From: Anaeromyxobacter soli
Lineage (GTDB): Bacteria > Myxococcota > Myxococcia > Myxococcales > Anaeromyxobacteraceae
Direction: 5' to 3'
Assembly: GCF_022808855.1 (NCBI RefSeq)
Contig: NZ_JAKZLF010000011.1
Span: forward strand, 58,817-122,816
DNA length: 64,000 nt
Within the stretch, counting starts at the first letter, position 1; each line of letters starts with the position of its first letter. The translations under genes were made by a program, and so were the position numbers. Below, in pieces: positions 1-7,294 of the stretch. The notes below the pieces were generated by a model, which ran no database searches, was not told the DNA's origin, and saw only the letters and a list, made by a program, of their open reading frames with translations.

Positions 1-283
1 TCCGCACCGCCGCGACGCCGCAGCGCTCGCCGCACGCCGCGCACACCTCGTAGGTGAGCTCCTTCACGACGAGCACGTCGGGGTGCCCCTCCGCCGGCGC
101 GATGCGCGCGCCGCACTGCGGGCAAGCGAGCTCCGCCACGCGCTCCCGGCGCGCGAGCACCTGCGAGCGGCGCTGCTCCGGCGCGCAGCGGCTGCACTCG
201 ACGCCGTACGTCCAGCCGGTCTCCTGCCGCGGCTCGATCTCGTCGAGGTCGACGCCGCAGTACTGGCAGATCTCGGTCGCCAC
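1..283 (-). CDS. zinc-ribbon protein, C-terminus cut by window edge
   Basis: About 94 residues are visible, starting at a GTG preceded by GAGGGG; an in-frame TAG lies four codons upstream, so no earlier start is possible. The protein carries paired cysteines typical of zinc ribbons: C6/C9, C30/C33, C54/C57 and C81/C84, plus C88. The Arg/Glu-rich segment between the second and third pairs is probably helical. I do not recognise the family. Zinc binding is inferred only from the CxxC spacing, and a role in protein or nucleic-acid binding would be a guess. It lies on the same strand as, and downstream of, the ferredoxin-domain gene. Confidence 0.7.
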   Translation of the reverse strand, partial: MATEICQYCGVDLDEIEPRQETGWTYGVECSRCAPEQRRSQVLARRERVAELACPQCGARIAPAEGHPDVLVVKELTYEVCAACGERCGVAAVR

Positions 284-379
284 GCCCCTCGTCTAACGCG
301 CCGCCTGCGTCCCGGCAGCCCCCGTCGCCCGGGCGCCCTGCGTGGGCGGAGCGGACCGTACCGGTGAGGCAGGAGCACG

Positions 380-1045
380 TCAGCGACACCGGATGGCGCC
401 GCCGCGGCAGAGCGGGGCGCACAGACCGCAGCCGACGCAACGCGCGGGGTCGATCGACATCGCCTCGCCCCCTGGGTCGGAGAGCGCGACGCAGCCGAGG
501 CCGAGGCAGGCGCCGCAGCGGTTGCAGCGAGCCGGCTCGATCGCGAGCGGCGGGCGTGCCTCCTCGCGGCGCGCGCACTCGGCGAGCGCGACGAGCGCCG
601 CGGGGCGGACGCTCGCGAGCGCCTCTGCCACGAGCCGCTCGGCGTCCTGCGCGCCCGATCCGGCGGGAAGGCGCACGACGCGCGCGCCCGCCGCGGCGAG
701 CGCGGACTCCACGGCGGCGGCGCGGTGCGGCCCGCGATCGGCGACGACGAGCAGCGCGAGGTCGCGGGCCTCCGCGACGAGCGCCCCGGGACGGACGAGG
801 GCCTCGACCGCGCCCGCCATCCGCGCGACGCGGCCGGGCGGCGCGTCCCGCTCGCCCGCGGCCGGAGGCTCGCAGCCGAGACCGCCGCGGACGGCGAGCC
901 CCGCGCGGCGAAGCGCTCGCAGGAGCGGGAGCTGCCTGCAGCCGGCGCACGCCGGGTCCTCGAGCGGGCGGCCCCGCGCCGCGATCCGGCGGCGCGGCGC
1001 GTTCGCACCGCTCGACTCCGCGCCATCGTCGATCCCTCGGAGCAC
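380..1045 (-). CDS. ferredoxin-domain protein resembling the IorA C-terminus
   Basis: A protein of about 221 residues. The C-terminus holds two 4Fe-4S binding motifs: C174-x2-C-x2-C-x4-C and C203-x2-C-x2-C-x3-C. The layout matches the last domain of indolepyruvate:ferredoxin oxidoreductase alpha (IorA). The N-terminal part has a Cys-rich DPACAGC and a GGLGCE segment that look like remnants of the TPP-binding domain, but the rest of the usual ~600-residue subunit is absent. It is therefore either a specialised short electron carrier or a decayed gene. The start is uncertain: GTG 1045 lies 8 nt after AGGGGAGG, and GTG 1054 is also possible. Longer in-frame extension would run back over the tRNA terminator and was rejected. 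Confidence 0.6.
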   Translation of the reverse strand: MLRGIDDGAESSGANAPRRRIAARGRPLEDPACAGCRQLPLLRALRRAGLAVRGGLGCEPPAAGERDAPPGRVARMAGAVEALVRPGALVAEARDLALLVVADRGPHRAAAVESALAAAGARVVRLPAGSGAQDAERLVAEALASVRPAALVALAECARREEARPPLAIEPARCNRCGACLGLGCVALSDPGGEAMSIDPARCVGCGLCAPLCRGGAIRCR

Positions 1046-1180
1046 CTCGCGCACCCTCCCCTGTCCTCGACGCTCGCCTGCCGGGACGAACGTACACGCC
1101 TCGCGTGAGCTTCGCAGCGCGCCGCGGAGGGATCGGCCTGTCCCGGGCCCTGCGCGGCGGGGCCCGCCGTTCACCGCGCG

Positions 1181-1223
1181 AAAACACGAAGGGCCCGAAA
1201 CCTGAGCGGCTTCGAGCCCTTCG
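1181..1223 (-). terminator. intrinsic terminator after tRNA-Cys
   Basis: Read on the minus strand, CGAAGGGC (1223-1216) pairs perfectly with GCCCTTCG (1194-1187) across a 21-nt loop and is followed by TGTTTT. It lies immediately downstream of tRNA-Cys and upstream of the ferredoxin-domain gene, so it most likely ends the tRNA transcript. Confidence 0.7.
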
Positions 1224-1228
1224 GAGAG

Positions 1229-1300
1229 AGGCACCGCCCGGATTCGAACCGGGGAATAAAGGTTTTGCAGACCTTTGCCTTACCACTTGGCGACGGTGCC
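1229..1300 (-). tRNA. tRNA-Cys (anticodon GCA)
   Basis: The sequence folds as a cloverleaf. The acceptor arms are GGCACCG and CGGTGCC, the anticodon stem is AAGGT/ACCTT around loop CTGCAAA (anticodon GCA), and the T-arm has CCCGG-TTCGAAT-CCGGG. The discriminator base is U73, the identity base expected for cysteine. The 3' CCA is not encoded (CTC follows), so it must be added by a nucleotidyltransferase. The D-arm contains AAGTGGTAAGGC. Confidence 0.95.
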
Positions 1301-1339
1301 GTACCGAGGCGCCCTTTGTAGCGGAGGGCCGGGACGGCG

Positions 1340-1930
1340 TCAACGCGCGGAGCGCCCGGCTGGCGGGCCGGCGTGCGGCTGCGCGCGCACCTCCGCGCGC
1401 GCCACGACGATGCCCCGCGCGCGGAGCGTCTCGAGGAGCCCGGGCAGCTCGGCGGCGGCGGCGCGCTGCAGCACGGCGTCGGGCCGGAGCACGAGCTCGA
1501 GGCCGCCGGCGCCGCGCCGGAGATCGACCGAGAGCGCGCGACCGAGCGACAGGGACAGGGGCTCGCCCTCGCGGACGCGCGCGGCCTCGATCGCGGCGGG
1601 CAGCGTGCGCACGATCGCGCGCAGGTCCGCCACCCCCTCGATGCGCGCGGGCTGGAGCTGCGCCACCGGCGCGGGCGGAGGCCGCGTCAGCCGCTCCGCC
1701 TCGAAGGCGTCCGCGCGCCGCTCGCGCAGCACGCTGCCCGCGTGATCCGCGCTCGCGCGTCGCGCGCGCAGGCTCCGGGGTGCGCCGGCGCGCTCGTCGA
1801 CGCCGGCGACTGCAGGCGACCGGTGCGGAGCCCGGACGCCTCGGCGGGCGTTGCGGAGGACCTCGTCGAACCGCTGCGCAATGGCGCCTCTCGAGCCGCC
1901 CTCCGCCCTGCCCTTCTCGGTCACCTTCAT
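1340..1930 (-). CDS. hypothetical protein with FliK/YscP-like C-terminal segment
   Basis: 196 residues. The first ~80 residues are Arg/Ala-rich and look disordered. Residues ~120-185 read LSLSLGRALSVDL...LELVLRP...LPGLLETLRARGIVV. This pattern of alternating strands and a closing amphipathic helix resembles the C-terminal domain of FliK, YscP and HrpP type III secretion hook/needle-length regulators. No flagellar or secretion gene is nearby, so the functional link is weak. The ATG at 1930 is preceded by GGGGAG. The gene lies between argJ (downstream on the opposite side) and tRNA-Cys. Confidence 0.55.
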   Translation of the reverse strand: MKVTEKGRAEGGSRGAIAQRFDEVLRNARRGVRAPHRSPAVAGVDERAGAPRSLRARRASADHAGSVLRERRADAFEAERLTRPPPAPVAQLQPARIEGVADLRAIVRTLPAAIEAARVREGEPLSLSLGRALSVDLRRGAGGLELVLRPDAVLQRAAAAELPGLLETLRARGIVVARAEVRAQPHAGPPAGRSAR

Positions 1931-2028
1931 CGTGGATCTCCCCGGCGCGGCCCCCGCGCGAGCGCGCGAGAGTGCACGGTCGGTGCCGGGAGCAGCGCGC
2001 GGGGCGTGAGGGGTTTCTCGGGCCCGAA

Positions 2029-2045
2029 GGTCCGCCGCGCGGACC
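2029..2045 (-). terminator. hairpin downstream of argJ
   Basis: A 7-bp perfect stem (GGTCCGC/GCGGACC) with a CGC loop lies about 40 nt past the argJ stop. There is no U-tract, so termination here would be Rho-assisted or the hairpin may simply protect the 3' end. Confidence 0.3.
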
Positions 2046-2084
2046 CGCCGGACTCGGGCGCGGTCGGGTGTTGGCTCGCGCGCC

Positions 2085-3401
2085 TCAGCTCCGGTAGTCC
2101 GCGTTCTCGGTCACGTACTCGTGCGTCAGATCGGCCCCCAGGACCGCGCACGCCGCGCTCCCCATGCCGAGGTCGATCCCGATCTCCACCCGCCGCTCGT
2201 GCGGCGGGTAGTCGATCGGCGGCCGGAAGAGCCCGTCCGCGGACGGACGCGTCGCGTACAGCTCCGCCGACTTCATGTGGGCGACGAGCCGCTCCTCCTT
2301 CGCGGGGTCGAGCCGCATCGCGCCGCCCTCGAGCACGAGGTCGTCGCCCACGCGCATCGTGACGCGCGCGGGGTCGAGCGGGATCCCGGAGGCGCCCGCC
2401 TGCTTGCCGACGGCGCAGAGGAGCCGCCCCACGTTGGGATCGTTCCCGTTCACCGCCGCCTTGAGCAGCGGCGAGTTCACCACCGACTTGGCGATCGCGC
2501 GCGCCTCCTCGAACGTGCGCGCGCCGGTGACGCTCGCGCGGATCACGTGGTGGACGCCCTCCCCGTTCCGCACCACGTCCTCGGCGAGGTCGCCGCACAC
2601 CTGCGCGAGCGCGGCGGCGAGCGCGCCGGGCGGCGGGGCCGCCTTCTTGCGGGAGGAGACGATCACGACGGTGTCGGAGGTGCTCGTGTCCGTGTCGACG
2701 GAGATGCAGTTGAACGTCACCTCGACGGCGGCGTCGAGCGCGGCGCGCAGCGTGTCGCGCGGCACGTCCACGTCGGTGAGCAGGTAGACGAGCATGGTCG
2801 CGAGGTTCGGCTCGATCATGCCCGCGCCCTTGGCGATGCCCACGAGCGTCCCTTCCCCGAGCGGCGCGCGCCGCACCTTGGGGTAGAGGTCGGTCGTCGT
2901 GATCGCCTCGGCGGCCGGGAGGATCGTGCCGGACTGGAGCGCGGAGGCGGCCTCGGGGAGCGCCGCGATCATCCGCTCGACGGGGAGCTGCCAGCCGATG
3001 ACCCCGGTGGACGAAGGCAGCACCTCCTCGGGCGCGATCCCGATGAGTCGCGCCGCCTCGGCGCCGACGCGCTCCGCCGCCTCGATCCCGCCCGGCGCGC
3101 AGACATTGGCGATCTTGGTGTTCACCACGATGCCGCCCAGCGTCGGCCCGTCGAGGCGGCGCTTGCCCACGATCACCGGCGCGCCGGGGAATGCGTTCCG
3201 GGTGAACTTCGCGGCGAACGCGGGGGTCGGGCGGTCGAGCGCCACGAGCGTGAGCTTCATCCGGCCGGGCTTCGGCGCCTCGACCGGGACGAACTCGAAG
3301 CTCGTGGTCCCGATGCAGAAGCCCTCGGGCAGGGCCGACTGCGCCTCGAGCCAGGCGCGGTGCTCGGCGCGGCTCGCGAAGGTGAGCGAGGTGGACGGCA
3401 T
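2085..3401 (-). CDS. argJ: bifunctional glutamate N-acetyltransferase/amino-acid acetyltransferase ArgJ
   Basis: 438 residues, full length for the family. ArgJ moves the acetyl group from N-acetylornithine to glutamate, recycling it in arginine synthesis; the bifunctional form also uses acetyl-CoA. The precursor cleaves itself in the motif KGAGMIEPNLATML, where Thr202 becomes the N-terminal nucleophile of the beta chain. The SSTGVIG segment at 130-136 is the usual oxyanion region. The ATG at 3401 follows AAGGCGG. The frame stays open far upstream, but there it overlaps the HAD gene and has no homology. No other arg gene is visible here, and whether this copy is mono- or bifunctional cannot be decided from sequence. 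Confidence 0.95.
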   Translation of the reverse strand: MPSTSLTFASRAEHRAWLEAQSALPEGFCIGTTSFEFVPVEAPKPGRMKLTLVALDRPTPAFAAKFTRNAFPGAPVIVGKRRLDGPTLGGIVVNTKIANVCAPGGIEAAERVGAEAARLIGIAPEEVLPSSTGVIGWQLPVERMIAALPEAASALQSGTILPAAEAITTTDLYPKVRRAPLGEGTLVGIAKGAGMIEPNLATMLVYLLTDVDVPRDTLRAALDAAVEVTFNCISVDTDTSTSDTVVIVSSRKKAAPPPGALAAALAQVCGDLAEDVVRNGEGVHHVIRASVTGARTFEEARAIAKSVVNSPLLKAAVNGNDPNVGRLLCAVGKQAGASGIPLDPARVTMRVGDDLVLEGGAMRLDPAKEERLVAHMKSAELYATRPSADGLFRPPIDYPPHERRVEIGIDLGMGSAACAVLGADLTHEYVTENADYRS

Positions 3402-3522
3402 GGCCGCCTTTTCGCCCTTCCGCCCCCCGCCGTCAACGGGCCCCGACGCCGAGGGCCGCCTCCGCGCCGCCACCCCCGCCCGCGCCTTGCGCCGGCGGAG
3501 GTCGCGGCGTACGCACCGGCCC

Positions 3523-4194
3523 ATGGCCCGCCCCGCCGCCGTGATCTTCGACGTCATCGAGACGCTCTTCCCGCTCGATCCCCTGCGCCTGCGCCTCGCC
3601 GCCCTGGGGCTCGCTCCCCTCGACCTCGACACCTGGTTCACGCGGATCCTTCGGGACGCGTTCGCGCTCGACGCGAGCGGCTCGTTCCGGCCCTTCCGCG
3701 AGATCGCCGGCGGCGCGCTCGAGGTGCTCCTCGCCCAGCGGAGCCGCCCGGTGGAGCGCGCGGCCGTCGAGGACGTCCTCGACGGCTTCAAGACGCTCGA
3801 CCCCGCGCCGGACGTCGCGCCCGCGTTCCGCAGGCTCGCCGGCGCGGGCGTGCCCATCGCGACCCTCTCGAACGGCGGCGTGGAGGCGACGCGCGGGCTG
3901 CTCGACCGCGCAGGCCTCCTCGATCACGTCGCGCGCGTCATGGGCGTCGACGAGATCCGCCGCTACAAGCCGGGCCGCGAGATCTACCTGCACGCCGCGC
4001 GCACCCTCGGGCAGCCGCCGGAGCGGCTCGCGCTCGTCGCGGTGCACGCGTGGGACGTCGAGGGGGCCCAGCGCGCCGGGCTGGTGGGGGGCTGGTGCGC
4101 GCGGCTGGAGCGGCGCTTCCACCCGGCCATGGGCCCACCCGCCGTGCAGGGCGAGGACCTGGTGGCGGTGGTGGACGCCCTCCTCGCGCGGTGA
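3523..4194 (+). CDS. HAD-family hydrolase, haloacid dehalogenase type
   Basis: 223 residues. The N-terminal motif VIFDVIETLF puts the nucleophile at Asp10 and lacks the second acidic residue of the phosphatase DxDGT motif, as in L-2-haloacid dehalogenases. The cap domain follows, then TLSNGG (motif II) at ~112, and a Lys in RRYKPGREIY (motif III). VAVHAWDVEGAQRAGL corresponds to motif IV. The substrate is unknown. It is divergent from argJ, with 121 bp between the starts. The start codon has no clear ribosome site. Confidence 0.85.
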   Translation: MARPAAVIFDVIETLFPLDPLRLRLAALGLAPLDLDTWFTRILRDAFALDASGSFRPFREIAGGALEVLLAQRSRPVERAAVEDVLDGFKTLDPAPDVAPAFRRLAGAGVPIATLSNGGVEATRGLLDRAGLLDHVARVMGVDEIRRYKPGREIYLHAARTLGQPPERLALVAVHAWDVEGAQRAGLVGGWCARLERRFHPAMGPPAVQGEDLVAVVDALLAR

Positions 4195-4283
4195 AGGCCG
4201 CGCCCGCCCGTGCCGCCTCTCCCGAGGCGCCGGGAGCGGACCTTCGCGCCTGCGGCGAAGTCGCCCCCCCGATCGCCCGGGGC

Positions 4284-4289
4284 TATGAT
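4284..4289 (+). promoter_or_regulatory. -10-like TATGAT, leaderless start of the MglA-like gene
   Basis: TATGAT ends 7 nt before GTG 4297, so transcription would begin at or next to the start codon. The two ATGs that overlap this hexamer (4285, 4288) are therefore unlikely starts. No convincing -35 is visible. Confidence 0.45.
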
Positions 4290-4296
4290 GCCGGCC

Positions 4297-5307
4297 GTGT
4301 CCACCGTCAACCCGCTCGCGCGGGAGATCTCGGCGAAGATCGTCTATTACGGCCCCGGCCTGTCCGGGAAGACGACGAGCCTCCACCAGATCTACGAGAG
4401 CGTCCGCCCGGAGACGCGCGGCCAGCTCGTGTCGCTCTCGACGGAGGGTGATCGCACCCTCTTCTTCGACTTCCTGCCCCTCAAGATCGAGCAGGTGCGG
4501 GGGCTCACGCTCAGGCTCCAGATCTACACGGTGCCGGGCCAGGTGTTCTACGACGCGACCCGCAAGCTCGTGCTGAACGGCGCCGACGGGGTCGTGTTCG
4601 TGGCGGACTCCCAGCCGGCGGCGCGGGACACGAACGCGGAGTCCATCGACAACCTCGCCACGAACCTCGGCGAGCTCGGCATCTCCCTCGCCGAGTTCCC
4701 CCACGTGCTCCAGTACAACAAGCGCGATCTCCCCGGCGCGCTGCCGGTGGAGGACCTCCGCGCCGCCCTGAACCGCCACGGCGCGCCCGAGGTCGAGAGC
4801 ATCGCGAGCCGCGGCGTCGGGGTCTTCGCCGGGCTGAAGGAGATCACCCGCCTCGTGGTGAAGGACCTGCGCTCGCGCCAGCCCGCGCGCCGCGCGACGC
4901 CGCGGCCGCTCGAGCTCTCCGGCGGCGGGTCGGAGCTCGCCTCCCAGCTCTCCGCGGCGGCCGAGGCCTCCGGGCCGGCCGATCCGGCGGCGCTCGCCCC
5001 GGTGTCCTTCGCGCGGCTCTTCCCGGGAGAGGGCGCGGCGATCGCCGCCACCGAGCACGCGCTGCGCGAGCGGACCTACGGCGAGGCCGCGCGCATCGCC
5101 GCGGACGGCGTGGCCGCGGTGCTGGCGCGGGTGCCCGCGGAGGACGGGCGGGCCGCGCGGCTCGGGCTCGACCCGCACGAGCTGCTCCGGCTCGCGCGCA
5201 TCGCGGCGATGCCGGACGCGGCGGTCACCGAGCGGGACGCGCTCTTCGCGCTCTACGTCCTCGTCGCCGCGAAGGTGAAGGCAGCGGCCCGGGCCGCCGG
5301 CCGCTAG
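4297..5307 (+). CDS. MglA-like Ras-superfamily GTPase with C-terminal extension
   Basis: 336 residues. Residues 1-~195 are a complete MglA-type small GTPase: P-loop GPGLSGKTT, LSTEGDRTLFFDFLP switch I region, YTVPGQVFYDATR in place of the canonical DxxG switch II (the MglA hallmark), NKRD for guanine specificity, and a GVGVF G5 segment. MglA sets cell polarity and motility in Myxococcus. The ~140 residues after it are Ala/Arg-rich and mostly helical, absent from MglA itself, and unassigned. GTG 4297 gives an N-terminus that aligns residue-for-residue with Myxococcus MglA as I recall it, and fits the -10 position. Whether it is a true polarity switch or a paralogue cannot be told. Confidence 0.85.
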   Translation: MSTVNPLAREISAKIVYYGPGLSGKTTSLHQIYESVRPETRGQLVSLSTEGDRTLFFDFLPLKIEQVRGLTLRLQIYTVPGQVFYDATRKLVLNGADGVVFVADSQPAARDTNAESIDNLATNLGELGISLAEFPHVLQYNKRDLPGALPVEDLRAALNRHGAPEVESIASRGVGVFAGLKEITRLVVKDLRSRQPARRATPRPLELSGGGSELASQLSAAAEASGPADPAALAPVSFARLFPGEGAAIAATEHALRERTYGEAARIAADGVAAVLARVPAEDGRAARLGLDPHELLRLARIAAMPDAAVTERDALFALYVLVAAKVKAAARAAGR

Positions 5308-5313
5308 CATCGG

Positions 5314-5979
5314 CTACAGCGAGAAGAGCGCCCGCGCCGTGACGGCGAGGTGGAGCCCCGCCGCGACCACCACGAGCGCGTGGAAGATCTCGTGGTACCC
5401 GAACACGCGCGGGAACGGATCCGGACGCCGCGTCGCGTAGACCACCGCGCCCAGGCTGTAGGCGATCCCGCCGGCGCCGAGCAGCGCGATCGCGCCCGGG
5501 CCGAGGCGCGCCACGAGCGCGGGCATCACCGGGAGGATCACCCAGCCGAGCAGCACGTAGATCACCGCGATGAGGGGCTTCGGCGCGCGGACCCACAGGA
5601 TCGACTGGAGGATGCCGAGCGCCGCCCCGCCCCACGCGATCACGAGGAGCGCCTCGCCGCGCGCGCCGCCGAGGACCAGGCAGAACGGCGTGTACGTTCC
5701 GGCGATGAGGAGGAAGATCGCCGAGTGATCGAGCCGTCGCATCCAGCGCCGCGCGCGCGGCGGCCAGGTCGGCCGGTGGTAGAGCGCGCTCACGGCGAAC
5801 AGGGTGAAGAGGCTCGCCCCGTAGACGTTCGCGGCGGCGCGGGCGCGCGCCGACGGCGAGACGAGCGCGAGCGCGATCCACGCGGCGAGCGCGACGAACG
5901 CGGCGATCTCGTGGGACACGCCGCGCAGGAGCGGCTTCTCTGCGGCGCGCGGAGCGTCGTGCGAGGCGGTGTCGATCAT
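5314..5979 (-). CDS. hemolysin III / PAQR-family membrane protein
   Basis: 221 residues with about seven hydrophobic segments. The conserved metal-site residues of the HlyIII/PAQR (CREST) family are all present: S64-x3-H68 in SALYH, Asp84 in RRLDHSAIF, and H196-x3-H200 in HEIFH. Bacterial members are integral inner-membrane proteins, possibly zinc-dependent hydrolases, although the original hemolysin label is historical. The ATG at 5979 is preceded by GGAGGG at good spacing and was chosen over a longer frame beginning at 6012. It converges with the MglA-like gene, with 6 bp between them. Confidence 0.9.
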   Translation of the reverse strand: MIDTASHDAPRAAEKPLLRGVSHEIAAFVALAAWIALALVSPSARARAAANVYGASLFTLFAVSALYHRPTWPPRARRWMRRLDHSAIFLLIAGTYTPFCLVLGGARGEALLVIAWGGAALGILQSILWVRAPKPLIAVIYVLLGWVILPVMPALVARLGPGAIALLGAGGIAYSLGAVVYATRRPDPFPRVFGYHEIFHALVVVAAGLHLAVTARALFSL

Positions 5980-6094
5980 GGTGTGCCCTCCAGAGCGGTT
6001 GGATCCTGCCATCGGAGGGTCACGCCCCTGTCACGGCGCGCGCGTGACGCCCTGCGCGCTCGCGTCGGATCGCCGAGCTCCCTCGCCCCGCGCC

Positions 6095-7102
6095 TCAGGC
6101 CTCGCGCAGCTCGACGAGCCCGAGCCGGACGAGCTTGCGGAGCGCCTTCAGCGTCTCGACCTCCCGCAGCGGGCTCGCGAGCGCGATGCTCGCGACGTCC
6201 CACTTGCCGTTCAGGCGGCCCGCGACCTCGCGGTCCGTCGGGCCGAGCCGCCGCGCCGCCGGCCCGTCGAGCGCCGCCAGCCCGGCCAGGAGGACGGGGA
6301 CCGCGACCGGGGACAGCTCCGCGTAGAGCACGGCGACCTGCTCGCGCTCGGCCTCGCGCAGGAGCGCGCGGACGCGCCTGTCGGAAGGATCCGCGGCGAG
6401 CAGGCTCCGGAACACGATGCCCGCCTCGTCGAACTGGCGCGCGTCGACGAGCAGCTGTGCCTTCGCCACCAGTGACGCCACCGGGTCCGGGTGCGCGGAC
6501 ACGCCCTCGACGCGCGCGAGGCCGAGGGCGCGGAGCGTCTCGATCCGGCGGAGCACCGCGGCGCGCGAGAGGGCCAGCGCGAGGCGCGCCTCGGCGATCG
6601 ACGCGCGGCGCCGCGCCGCCTCCAGCAGCGCGCGCTGCCCCGGCGTGCGCGGGCGTGCGGCGCCCTCCTCCGCGACGAGCGCGGCCGTGTCCGACGGGTA
6701 GCGCCGGTCGAGCTCGGGCCACTCGTCGAGCCGCCGCAGGCCCTCGAGCGCCATCTGGCCGAGCCCCACGTCGAGGCGGACCCCGTCCTCGAAGCCGCCG
6801 GCGTCCACGATGAGCGTGAACCGGCCCCCTGGTGGCGCGAGGAAGAGATCGACGATCCGGTCGGCGCACGCCTCCGGCCAGAGCGACTCCGGCGGCTCCG
6901 AGTGCGACCAGCGGGCGAGCGTGCCGAGCGCCGACGGCTCGGACGGTGGGCGCGCCGCCGCGACGATGCGGCGGTCGACGACGTGCAGCCAGAACGGCGT
7001 CCCCTCGCCCGCGTCGAGCTCGACGATCCCCGAGCGCCTGCTCTGATCGAGCCACTGGAACAGCTCGGCGAGGGGAAAGGTCGCGAGGTCTCCCTGCAGC
7101 AT
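6095..7102 (-). CDS. DUF4388 (PATAN-type) protein
   Basis: 335 residues. The opening LQGDLATFPLAELFQWLDQSRRSGIVEL is the signature of DUF4388 domains, common in Myxococcota and often joined to signalling modules. Here it covers roughly residues 1-120. The remainder contains a winged-helix-like stretch (~155-200) with AEARLALALSRAAVLRRIETLRALGLARVEG and a TPR-like helical pair around 215-245. The protein is probably cytosolic and regulatory, but its partner is unknown. The ATG at 7102 has no strong Shine-Dalgarno sequence. Confidence 0.8.
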   Translation of the reverse strand: MLQGDLATFPLAELFQWLDQSRRSGIVELDAGEGTPFWLHVVDRRIVAAARPPSEPSALGTLARWSHSEPPESLWPEACADRIVDLFLAPPGGRFTLIVDAGGFEDGVRLDVGLGQMALEGLRRLDEWPELDRRYPSDTAALVAEEGAARPRTPGQRALLEAARRRASIAEARLALALSRAAVLRRIETLRALGLARVEGVSAHPDPVASLVAKAQLLVDARQFDEAGIVFRSLLAADPSDRRVRALLREAEREQVAVLYAELSPVAVPVLLAGLAALDGPAARRLGPTDREVAGRLNGKWDVASIALASPLREVETLKALRKLVRLGLVELREA

Positions 7103-7294
7103 GGCCCGATTGTGACCGCGCCGGGCCGCGCGCGCCAGATCGCGCCCCCCGTCCGAGCGTGGGAGGTCTCACCCGGAGTGCTGCCCCCGGCGCCCCGGCT
7201 TGGCGGACCGTGTCGCTCGGGCCAGCTTTTCTTGCGCGTGCGTGCCGGAGGGCCCGTCGGCCCGGCGTCCGGGCGGGCGCGCGGGAGACGGCGG

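Noticed and set aside
3402..3857. N-terminal extension of argJ
   Set aside because: The open frame overlaps the divergent HAD gene and lacks homology. ATG 3401 has a good ribosome site and normal ArgJ length.
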